Positions 43,535 to 50,692 of a stretch of DNA of 64,000 nucleotides are shown here, one piece after another; position 1 is the stretch's first letter, and every line of letters starts with the position of its first letter. This DNA comes from an uncultured Anaerotruncus sp. (GTDB lineage: Bacteria > Bacillota > Clostridia > Oscillospirales > Ruminococcaceae): positions 101,772 to 165,771 of the forward strand of contig CALWZG010000053.1 of NCBI GenBank assembly GCA_944385965.1. The letters are read 5' to 3'. The notes beneath the pieces were generated by a model. It did not search any database and was not told the origin of the DNA. It saw only the letters and a list, made by a program, of their open reading frames with translations. The translations under genes and the position numbers were made by a program.

Positions 43535-44236
43535 TTATCCCTCCTTCTTCTCCCGATTCAATTTACTTAAATAGCGATAAATACTGGCCTGAGAACAACA
43601 TAGACTTTGGGCGACATGATGTACAGCCCCTTTCAACAGGAATATTCCCTTTTCCTCCAGCATTTCTACAATATGCATTTTTTCCTCGTGAGTCAAACGG
43701 TCCACTGGTACTTGACTGCCTTGGGTAACCTGTTGGATAACATCCTCCATCACAGCGGAGATAGAATTGTGGAAGTTTTCCGGCTCATCCCCTGGACGCT
43801 GGTCCATCTCAGCTATTTTCTCATTGTAATAGATTCTCTGCTCCACATAATCATCAGGATGACACATTTGAAACAACCGTGTGCTTAACTCCTTAAATCG
43901 GCTGTCATCAAAATTAATGCATAACAGCCCAACTAATTTTCCTGATTCATCCTTAATAAACATTGTGGAAGACCGTAATAGTTTATTCCCTACCGAAATC
44001 CCGCTATAATTTACTTTATAATCTGTTTTCTCATATTCCCGACTTGCGATAAAGCGCAGAGCCACATTGCTCAAAGGCGCTCCTATGGTTCGTCCGCTGA
44101 TATGTCCATTAGCAATCGCCACAATGGAATTGTTCTTGTCATTTAAATCATGGAGCGCGATTTCATAATCCGGCCCTAACGCTTTGCTCAGAAACTCTAC
44201 CATAGCGGTATATTGCTTTATCATCGCTCGCGTCAT
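43535..44236 (-). CDS. YheO-type transcriptional regulator (PAS-like sensor plus HTH)
   Basis: The 233-residue protein has an N-terminal YheO/PAS-like domain with LGPDYEIALHDLNDKNNSI near 17, IGAPLSNVALRFI near 47 and a strand-rich LVGLLCINFDDSRF near 92. A C-terminal helix-turn-helix of the DauR-like kind (VHHVAQSLCCSQASIYRYLS) lies near 205-224. Such regulators sense small metabolites, for example D-amino acids in DauR. It is divergent from an M20 peptidase gene and followed by a GNAT gene. The start has AGAGGTGG upstream. Confidence 0.88.
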   Translation of the reverse strand: MTRAMIKQYTAMVEFLSKALGPDYEIALHDLNDKNNSIVAIANGHISGRTIGAPLSNVALRFIASREYEKTDYKVNYSGISVGNKLLRSSTMFIKDESGKLVGLLCINFDDSRFKELSTRLFQMCHPDDYVEQRIYYNEKIAEMDQRPGDEPENFHNSISAVMEDVIQQVTQGSQVPVDRLTHEEKMHIVEMLEEKGIFLLKGAVHHVAQSLCCSQASIYRYLSKLNREKKEG

Positions 44237-44429
44237 TTTTCCACCTCTTCTCAAATCATTCTTTTCCTCTGAATAATCCACGTCCTGCAAATGGCAATGG
44301 TTTTATGATTGTCTACATTTGTTCTATGTAAAGTGTAACATACTTCTCAATTTTGAGCAATCACTTTTTTAAATCGGAAAATCATTTGTAAATGTATTAT
44401 CTCATAAAAATGTGCCAATAGGATTTTAC

Positions 44430-44458
44430 TTGATTCTAATAAAACAGTGTGTTATCAT
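44430..44458 (+). promoter_or_regulatory. Sigma-A promoter of the M20 peptidase gene
   Basis: TTGATT, 17 bases, then TATCAT, about 45 bases before the start codon. The upstream region holds small inverted repeats, for example CTCAA-2-TTGAG, CATTT-2-AAATG and TATGT-8-ACATA, which could be sites for the divergent regulator. Confidence 0.6.
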
Positions 44459-44504
44459 ACAACTATATTATTGTGTAAAAGTACGGAAAAAAGGAAGGTT
44501 ATCT

Positions 44505-45635
44505 ATGGAAAATCAACCGATTGTAAAAGAATTTTTGGAATTGGTACAAATTGACTCTCCTTCCCATAAGGAACGTCAAATGGCTGACTGTTTGACCGCC
44601 AAACTCAAAGCCTTGGGGTTCACAGTGGAGGAGGATGACGCTGGCCAGCAGAGCGGCGGAAACGCTGGCAACTTATTTGCCTGGCTGGATGGCCAACTGC
44701 CTGGGTCTATTTTATTCTGCGCACATATGGACCGTGTTCCCAATGGAACAGGAATCAAACCCCAATTTCAGGAAGACAAAATTGTTTCTGATGGGACAAC
44801 CATATTGGCGGCCGATGATATGGCTGGTGTATCCGCCATTCTTGATGGTGTACGCAGAGTCTTGGACAGCGGCGAAAAGAGACCTCGCATTGAAATTATT
44901 TTCACAGTGGCAGAGGAAGATCGTATCACTGGCAGCCGTTATCTGGATTACACCCGGTATCAATCTAAGATTGGGTTCGCGTTGGATACCCCTGGTCATT
45001 TGGGCAGGGTCAATAATGGCGCTCCTTCCAGCGGCCGGCTGAAAGCGGAAATCTTTGGAAAAGCGGCTCATGCTGGCAACTGTCCTGAAAATGGGGTCAA
45101 CGCTTTGGCGGTAGCGGGAAAAATCCTGGGTACCATCCGGCAGGGACGCTTAGACTTTGAGTCCACCTCCAACTTTCCAACCTGTGTCACCAATTATGGG
45201 CGGGAAAGTGACACAAATGTAGTCTGTGACTACGCCCTGATTCAAGGGGAGTGCCGCAGCCGCAATGAGCAGAAATATCAAGATTACATCTCTTATTTCC
45301 AAAAGTTTTGCCAAGAAGCGGCCAGAGAGGCAGGCGCCACTGTTCAAACTGAGGCGATCCAAAGCTATAAGGGCTTTGCGATTCCTGAAGATGATGAAAT
45401 CATCCAAATTATGGAGCAGGTATTCCAGCAGATGGAAATTCCTATCCTTGTGGAAATGGGCGGTGGTGGTATGGACGCCAATCGCTTAAATGAGCATGGG
45501 ATAAAATGTGTCGGATTGGCCATTGGTTACAGCGGCAACCACTCCACCAAAGAGCAGATTTACATAAAGGATCTTGTTCGTTCTGGTGAGATGGTTTCGA
45601 AAATCATTCAGGTCTTTGCCTCCTCTTTACATTAA
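44505..45635 (+). CDS. PepT-like M20 metallopeptidase
   Basis: The 376-residue protein fits the M20/PepT-like family. Metal ligands and catalytic residues are visible: LFCAHMDRVPNGTGI near 66 with the first His, ILAADDMAGVSAIL near 100 with the bridging Asp, FTVAEEDRITGSRYL near 133 with the catalytic Glu pair, FALDTPGHLGR near 160, and GGGMDANRLNEHGIKC near 322 with IGYSGNHSTKEQ near 345. It probably cleaves a small peptide or amidated substrate in the cytosol. The ATG follows AAGGAAGG; a longer upstream frame has no ribosome site. Confidence 0.9.
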   Translation: MENQPIVKEFLELVQIDSPSHKERQMADCLTAKLKALGFTVEEDDAGQQSGGNAGNLFAWLDGQLPGSILFCAHMDRVPNGTGIKPQFQEDKIVSDGTTILAADDMAGVSAILDGVRRVLDSGEKRPRIEIIFTVAEEDRITGSRYLDYTRYQSKIGFALDTPGHLGRVNNGAPSSGRLKAEIFGKAAHAGNCPENGVNALAVAGKILGTIRQGRLDFESTSNFPTCVTNYGRESDTNVVCDYALIQGECRSRNEQKYQDYISYFQKFCQEAAREAGATVQTEAIQSYKGFAIPEDDEIIQIMEQVFQQMEIPILVEMGGGGMDANRLNEHGIKCVGLAIGYSGNHSTKEQIYIKDLVRSGEMVSKIIQVFASSLH

Positions 45636-45642
45636 CCAGACA

Positions 45643-45680
45643 AAATGCCTTCCATGGAATTTATTCCATGGAAGGCATTT
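45643..45680. terminator. Bidirectional terminator
   Basis: AAATGCCTTCCATGGAAT and ATTCCATGGAAGGCATTT form a perfect 18-base-pair stem with a two-base loop between the convergent peptidase and DUF6348-like genes. Confidence 0.9.
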
Positions 45681-45691
45681 CATTTTATCAT

Positions 45692-46888
45692 TTATTTTTT
45701 GATACCGCTTGCCTCTGGGTCAAAATCTTCCGGCACATTCATGATTTCTTTGCTCATCTGAATTTGACTCAAATCTGTGTCCTTTCCTTTCTTCTCCCAC
45801 ACCTGACAGAGAACCCCAAACATAGCGGAACAAGCCACCATTGTTACATAGACCCCTTTGGGAACATTTCCATTGTCAAGCTCCTGATAGAAGGCTTGGC
45901 GAATCCATTCATAATTGGTCAGGTCACTTTTGTAAACCTCCATTGTAAGCCCATCCGAATCACGAACAAAGGTAAATTGTTCTGATGGCTGTATGGGATA
46001 AGCACGCTCGCAGGCCATCTCCGGCAGATAAAGATGGAGCTGCACCGCCATATTCCGATCTCCAATCACTTTGGTTAAATTGTCCTCATACTGGTCGTAC
46101 CAATCAGGATTGGATTTATCCTCATGGTCAGGGAACAGTTTCAGCGCCTCTTTGACAAAAGTTTTTATCTGCTGCTGTGTATAACCATAGGGCTGATAGC
46201 TGGCTTCCTCCTGCCATAACCAAAAGAACTGCTTTTGACTGTGGAAACTTCCTTCCAATGTCCATTTTTTGGCTTTTGCCGCTACTGCCCTTCCCAATTC
46301 CTGGCTGGGAACATCATTGATTCTACACTCCCCAATCACTTCTCCATTGGCGTATTTACAGGCATATACCTTTATAAACACACATTTATGGTTTCCCAGA
46401 CGATGCTGAAGTCCTGGGGCAATGGTTTCCCACCAGCCGTCCTGCTCTATATTGGGTTCATTTCCCATCAAAGCCATACAGCTTTTGGCTACCTGCCAAT
46501 GCTGCTGCCTGTCATCGAACTCCCGGTCCAGGGAATAGGAGGCTTCCCGCTTCAAAAAATGCCGGATACCGCACATGGCGCTCAGCATAAAGCCCTTCAC
46601 AGCCTCTTCCAGCGCTTCTGGCAAAGATTTTCCCAAACTGGCCACACACTCAAAAAAAGGCTGCTCAAACTCCGGGCAATCCACATGAAAATAAACCACC
46701 GCGCTTACCATGCCATTTCCCTCTTTGCTTTCATCCAGCTTCGGACAAATCCGCAGCTGCTGTTCAGGCAGATAAACACTGTCTCCCTCTATACGGTTCT
46801 GCTCAGTTAACACATTATGCAGAATTCTGGTCAAAGTCTGCTGGGAATCTTCTTGTTTCAGTTTTTTCTTCAGCCAGTCTTTAAACAC
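45692..46888 (-). CDS. Unknown protein with weak DUF6348-like pattern
   Basis: I do not firmly recognise this 398-residue protein. It is soluble, with a charged start (WLKKKLKQEDSQQTLTRIL). A region SAVVYFHVDCPEFEQPFFE, followed by ASLGKSLPEALEEAVKGF, resembles the DUF6348 pattern of a strand, a proline/acidic turn and an alanine-rich helix. A second half has YGYTQQQIKTFVKEALKLFP near 238 and ends in a VPKGVYVTMVACSAMFG hydrophobic stretch near 350. It starts with GTG 43 bases after the acyl-CoA synthetase and may be the third gene of the T-box operon. Confidence 0.5.
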   Translation of the reverse strand: MFKDWLKKKLKQEDSQQTLTRILHNVLTEQNRIEGDSVYLPEQQLRICPKLDESKEGNGMVSAVVYFHVDCPEFEQPFFECVASLGKSLPEALEEAVKGFMLSAMCGIRHFLKREASYSLDREFDDRQQHWQVAKSCMALMGNEPNIEQDGWWETIAPGLQHRLGNHKCVFIKVYACKYANGEVIGECRINDVPSQELGRAVAAKAKKWTLEGSFHSQKQFFWLWQEEASYQPYGYTQQQIKTFVKEALKLFPDHEDKSNPDWYDQYEDNLTKVIGDRNMAVQLHLYLPEMACERAYPIQPSEQFTFVRDSDGLTMEVYKSDLTNYEWIRQAFYQELDNGNVPKGVYVTMVACSAMFGVLCQVWEKKGKDTDLSQIQMSKEIMNVPEDFDPEASGIKK

Positions 46889-46931
46889 TAAAATGTCTCC
46901 CTTCCCTGTCTATAACGGTGGTTCTGCTCCC

Positions 46932-48593
46932 TCAATCGTTCTTTACCCCGTGATCCTTTTGGCGGATTTCTACCCGACGGATTTTACCAGAGATTGTTTT
47001 AGGCAGCTCCTCCACAAACTCAACAATACGGGGATATTTATATGGAGCGGTTTGCTTTTTCACATAGTTTTGCAGCTCTTTTTTCAGCTCCTCTGAAGGG
47101 CTGTACGCTTTCGTGAGTACGATTGTGGCCTTTACAACCGTTCCTCTGACTGGGTCAGGGGCGCCAGTGACAGCGCACTCCAACACAGCTGGATGCTCCA
47201 TTAGAACACTCTCAATCTCAAAGGGTCCAATGCGGTAGCCAGAAGCTTTAATCACATCGTCAGTCCGGCCCACATACCAGAAATACCCATCCTCATCCAT
47301 CCAAGCGGTATCGCCGGTATGATAATACCCATCATGCCAGGCTCGGGCGGTAGCTGCCTCGTCCCGATAATAGCCGCCAAAGAGTCCATAATGAGGTTTA
47401 TTTGTGTTGATTACAACCTCACCCACATTTCCGGGAGGTACATCCTGTCCATCCTCATCCACCAAATGAATATCATACAAAGGAGAGGGTTTTCCCATAG
47501 AACCAGGTTTTGGGGTTGTTCCCACAAAATTGCCGGTCAGAACCACCGTTTCTGTCTGACCATAAGACTCCATCAATTTCAGGCCGGTGAACTCCTTCCA
47601 GCGGTTATAAACCTCTGGATTCAGGGCCTCGCCCGCGGTTGTGGAATAACGCAAAGAGGACAGGTCATAATCGCCCAAGCCCTCCTTAATAAAGAACCGG
47701 TATACCGTGGGAGGGGCACAGAAGGTGGTGACTTTATATTTCTCCATCATTGCCAGCAGGTCGCTGGGGATAAACTTATCAAAATCATAGACAAAAACAG
47801 CGGCGCCAGCCAGCCATTGACCATACAGTTTTCCCCATACGCATTTCATCCAGCCGCTTTCCGAAACGGTTAAATGTAAATCTCCCGCATGGACATTGTG
47901 CCAATAACGAGCGGTGATAATATGACCTAGAGGGTAGGACATATTGTGTACCACCATTTTAGGCATGCTGGTGGTCCCGGATGTAAAGTACAACAGCATA
48001 GGGTCATTTTTAGAGGTTTCCACCCGTTTCCAGTTTCCGTCCTGGGCTTCCAGTTCCGCTGTGTAATCAATCCAGCCTTCCCGCTGGCCCCGGACAATAA
48101 ATTTGGCCTGAATCTCCGGATAGGTCTCACAAGCCTCATCCACGTACTGGGGAACTGCGCATTCACCAGAACATACACAAGAGGTGATTCCTGCCGCTGA
48201 GAACCGATACTTGATATCCTTCGTTGTCAGCAGATTGGTAGCCGGAACCCCCACCGCCCCAATTTTATGCAGGGCCAGCACAGTGAACCAAAACTCATAG
48301 TGGCGCTTCAGCACCAGCAGAACCTTATCACCCTTTTTTACTCCATGGGCGGTCAGCATCTGCGCACATTTATCCGAATAAGATTTCATATCACCAAAGG
48401 TAAATACCCTTTCTTCTCCTTTGATGTTGCACCATACCATTGCTCTCCGCTCTGGTTCTTCCTTGGCTATCTCATCCACCACATCATAGGCGAAGTTAAA
48501 ATTGTCAGCCGGCAGGGGTTCAAAATAATTCAGTACCCCATCCTGGTCAAACCCCTCCTTACAGAACCTTTGGTAAAAATGTTCCATGTCCAT
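46932..48593 (-). CDS. Acyl-CoA synthetase (AMP-forming, medium/short-chain type)
   Basis: The 553-residue ANL enzyme activates a carboxylic acid with ATP and CoA. Motifs are LLYFTSGTTSMPKMVVHN near 204-221 for phosphate binding, ESYGQTETVVLTG near 342, YHTGDTAWMDEDGYFWYVGR near 428-447, TDDVIKASGYRIGPFEIES near 448 and the catalytic lysine in PKTISGKIRR near 535. The pattern fits the MACS/acetate-to-medium-chain group; the exact acid cannot be read from the sequence. It follows an XRE-cupin regulator by four bases. Its leader carries a T-box with a putative isoleucine codon, which suggests a branched-chain acid as substrate (inference). Confidence 0.9.
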   Translation of the reverse strand: MDMEHFYQRFCKEGFDQDGVLNYFEPLPADNFNFAYDVVDEIAKEEPERRAMVWCNIKGEERVFTFGDMKSYSDKCAQMLTAHGVKKGDKVLLVLKRHYEFWFTVLALHKIGAVGVPATNLLTTKDIKYRFSAAGITSCVCSGECAVPQYVDEACETYPEIQAKFIVRGQREGWIDYTAELEAQDGNWKRVETSKNDPMLLYFTSGTTSMPKMVVHNMSYPLGHIITARYWHNVHAGDLHLTVSESGWMKCVWGKLYGQWLAGAAVFVYDFDKFIPSDLLAMMEKYKVTTFCAPPTVYRFFIKEGLGDYDLSSLRYSTTAGEALNPEVYNRWKEFTGLKLMESYGQTETVVLTGNFVGTTPKPGSMGKPSPLYDIHLVDEDGQDVPPGNVGEVVINTNKPHYGLFGGYYRDEAATARAWHDGYYHTGDTAWMDEDGYFWYVGRTDDVIKASGYRIGPFEIESVLMEHPAVLECAVTGAPDPVRGTVVKATIVLTKAYSPSEELKKELQNYVKKQTAPYKYPRIVEFVEELPKTISGKIRRVEIRQKDHGVKND

Positions 48594-48597
48594 TTTC

Positions 48598-49185
48598 TCA
48601 ATCCCCTTTCTTTTCCTTCATCACAATCGCCAAGAACACACATTCCTCTCCCCCGGTGGCAATCATGCCATGACCATGGCCTGAATCATAATAAATAGCG
48701 TCCCCAGCGTTCAAGTACTCTATATGGTCCTCCATCTGAACCTTCAGCTCTCCCTTGAGGATATAATCAAATTCCTGTCCCTCGTGTCGGGAGAGCTGAA
48801 TGGGCTTATCCTGCTCTTCCTCCTTATAAGGCGCGGTGACCAGGAAGGTTTCAGCGATTTTATCCTGGAAGCGATAGGCCAGATGCTCATAAGAAAACCC
48901 TTCCCGTCGTTCCATCGCCAGTCCACATCCCTTACGCACAATAGAGTAGAAGGACAGGCGGGGCGTTTCTCCGGTCAGCAGCTCAATGATATCAATTCCA
49001 AACCGTTGGGCGCAGTTATATAAAAAGGTAAATGTAAAGTCCTTTTCCCCCGCCTCATAGCTATAATATTCCTGGGAACTGACACCTACTTCCTTCGCCA
49101 TCTCTTCCGGCGAAAGCTCCATAATCTCCCGCATGGTCTTGATTCTCTGGGCAATCTCGTTTAAACGCTCCAAATGTTCCTGCAT
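48598..49185 (-). CDS. XRE-family regulator with C-terminal cupin domain
   Basis: The 195-residue protein has an N-terminal helix-turn-helix (LSPEEMAKEVGVSSQEYYSY near 20-40) and a C-terminal cupin sensor domain with RHEGQEFDYILKGELKVQME near 130-149 and LNAGDAIYYDSGHGHGM near 157. Such regulators often sit next to acyl-CoA synthetases and sense a small ligand through the cupin. The start was chosen at the ATG seven bases behind GGAGGG. It is the first gene after the T-box leader. Confidence 0.9.
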   Translation of the reverse strand: MQEHLERLNEIAQRIKTMREIMELSPEEMAKEVGVSSQEYYSYEAGEKDFTFTFLYNCAQRFGIDIIELLTGETPRLSFYSIVRKGCGLAMERREGFSYEHLAYRFQDKIAETFLVTAPYKEEEQDKPIQLSRHEGQEFDYILKGELKVQMEDHIEYLNAGDAIYYDSGHGHGMIATGGEECVFLAIVMKEKKGD

Positions 49186-49224
49186 ACCTTTCCCTCCATC
49201 CAAAAATATGGTTTACCCTTAAAT

Positions 49225-49500
49225 AAAAACAGACCCGCCCCATAATTCTGGGACGGGTCTGCTGTTCACAACTCCCGCGGTACCACCCGGATTGCGCCAA
49301 AAAAGCGCCTCTTTATCAGGCTCCAATAAGCCTTTGACCTCTAACGCTGTCCAGCGGGGACGCCTACTTGGTTCAACGCCCGACTCAAGGGTGATCTGTA
49401 TGCGGGGACCTGACGCCAGCTTTCATCCAACACTGGCTCTCTGTTAGACAGGCCTTTCCCATACCGTCCCTTTCCAAGTCTTTCTCATTCCTTAGGTATA
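49225..49500 (-). promoter_or_regulatory. T-box riboswitch leader, apparent isoleucine specifier
   Basis: On the minus strand the leader shows AATGAGAAAGACTTGG (start of stem I), AGAGAGCC-type distal loop near 49442-49436, and the T-box GGGTGGTACCGCGG at 49288-49275. A terminator stem CAGACCCGTCCC/GGGGCGGGTCTG follows at 49261-49230 with five T. In stem I, GTATG (49464-49460) pairs with CATAC (49402-49398) and AAGGG (49472-49468) with CCCTT (49391-49387). The loop between holds AGATCA, giving ATC (49395-49393) followed by the conserved purine. ATC is isoleucine. The UGGU bulge pairs with ACCA, fitting tRNA-Ile. Confidence 0.85.
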
Positions 49501-49507
49501 TGTTGCT

Positions 49508-49536
49508 ATTCTACATCCGAAAATTTGGTTTGTCAA
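49508..49536 (-). promoter_or_regulatory. Sigma-A promoter of the T-box operon
   Basis: On the minus strand a perfect TTGACA is followed after 17 bases by TAGAAT, just upstream of the T-box leader. Confidence 0.8.
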
Positions 49537-49566
49537 TCCCATAGTTTAAGATTTGGAAAAGGTTTT

Positions 49567-50220
49567 TTACTGATTTTCCAAAATCTTTAAAATTTCCATT
49601 GGATTTTTGGCTATCGCCTTGGCCCCATTATCCCACAATTCTTTTTCGTCTCGAAATCCCCAAGCTGCTCCAATCGGGAAAGCGCCTCCATTGCAGGCGG
49701 TACGCATATCCACACCAGAGTCTCCGCAATAGGCACATTCTTGGGGGGCCACCTCTAATTCCTTCTGGATTTCCTCCACAAGCCGGCCATCCGGCTTACA
49801 AGGGTACCCTTCCCGCTGGCCATGGACTAAGGCGAACCGCTGGCCGAAGTATTGGGGAACTAAGTCCTTTGCCACAAAATGGGGTTTGTTTGACAGTACC
49901 GCCGCTGAAATTCCTTTTTCCTTCAGGGAATCCAACAGTTCCAATACCCCTTCATAAGGTTTTGTGCTGATTTGGCTGTGAGTCTTATACCACGCACCAT
50001 TCTCCGCCAAAAGCTGTTCCTGAAGTTCCTTGGAAGTTCCTGGAGGACACATCCGCTCAATCAGCTTACGGATACCATCCCCTACAAAATACCGATAGTC
50101 TTCTATGGGGTGGGTAGGCAGGCCATGAGCGTACAGCACATGATTTCCCGCATTGGCCAAATCCTCCAAAGTATCCAATAATGTGCCATCCAAATCAAAA
50201 ATGACCAGTTTAAAGCTCAC
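49567..50220 (-). CDS. HAD-family phosphatase, phosphoglycolate phosphatase type
   Basis: The 217-residue protein has the HAD motifs in order: FDLDGTLLDTLEDL near 7-20 with the nucleophile aspartate, VLSNKPHF near 113, and CGDSGVDMRTACNGG near 163-177. A helical cap lies between. It matches the Gph group that removes phosphate from phosphoglycolate or similar small sugars, but the substrate is not certain. It starts with GTG, overlapping the thioesterase stop (GTGA), so both are coupled. Confidence 0.85.
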   Translation of the reverse strand: MSFKLVIFDLDGTLLDTLEDLANAGNHVLYAHGLPTHPIEDYRYFVGDGIRKLIERMCPPGTSKELQEQLLAENGAWYKTHSQISTKPYEGVLELLDSLKEKGISAAVLSNKPHFVAKDLVPQYFGQRFALVHGQREGYPCKPDGRLVEEIQKELEVAPQECAYCGDSGVDMRTACNGGAFPIGAAWGFRDEKELWDNGAKAIAKNPMEILKILENQ

Positions 50221-50618
50221 TTTTGACCGCCTTCTCTCTTGGTATCTGCCTTCGCTTGAAATCTCTCAGCATCGACGATAAAGCGGGTATGGGTGCCTCG
50301 CCCAATCTCTCCTGTTTCATCCTGGGCCGATACCTCAAACTCCACTCTGCGGCCTTCATGGGCAGTGATGGTGGCCTTAGCGGTAAATTCCATTCCCTCT
50401 GGGGTAGCGGCGCTATGGGACACATCCAAATGGGTTCCAACCGAGGTCTGGCCTTTCTCCAAAAACTGTGATAACAATTGGCTGGCTGCTTGCTCCATAG
50501 CCGCCAGCATCATGGGGGTGGCCAAAACCCGCAGTTCTCCGCTGCCTACCACACAGGCCAGTTTGCTTTCATCCACCTTCCAGGTTACACAAGCGCTTTT
50601 CCCAATCACATACGACAC
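50217..50618 (-). CDS. FlK-like thioesterase (hot-dog fold)
   Basis: The 133-residue single hot-dog domain shows LATPMMLAAMEQAASQLL near 32-49 and TSVGTHLDVSHSAATPEGM near 58-76. The positions of Thr in ATP, Glu in MEQAA and His in VSH match the catalytic triad arrangement known for the fluoroacetyl-CoA thioesterase FlK. Family members hydrolyse small acyl-CoA; detoxification or salvage roles are possible. It lies between clpC and the HAD phosphatase, about 75 bases after clpC. Confidence 0.78.
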   Translation of the reverse strand: MSYVIGKSACVTWKVDESKLACVVGSGELRVLATPMMLAAMEQAASQLLSQFLEKGQTSVGTHLDVSHSAATPEGMEFTAKATITAHEGRRVEFEVSAQDETGEIGRGTHTRFIVDAERFQAKADTKREGGQK

Positions 50619-50692
50619 CCTTTCTTTTGGTTTATTCCCACAAAGAGTATAGCATATTTTTGGGAAGCCTTACAACCATTTTCCTCACAAAT

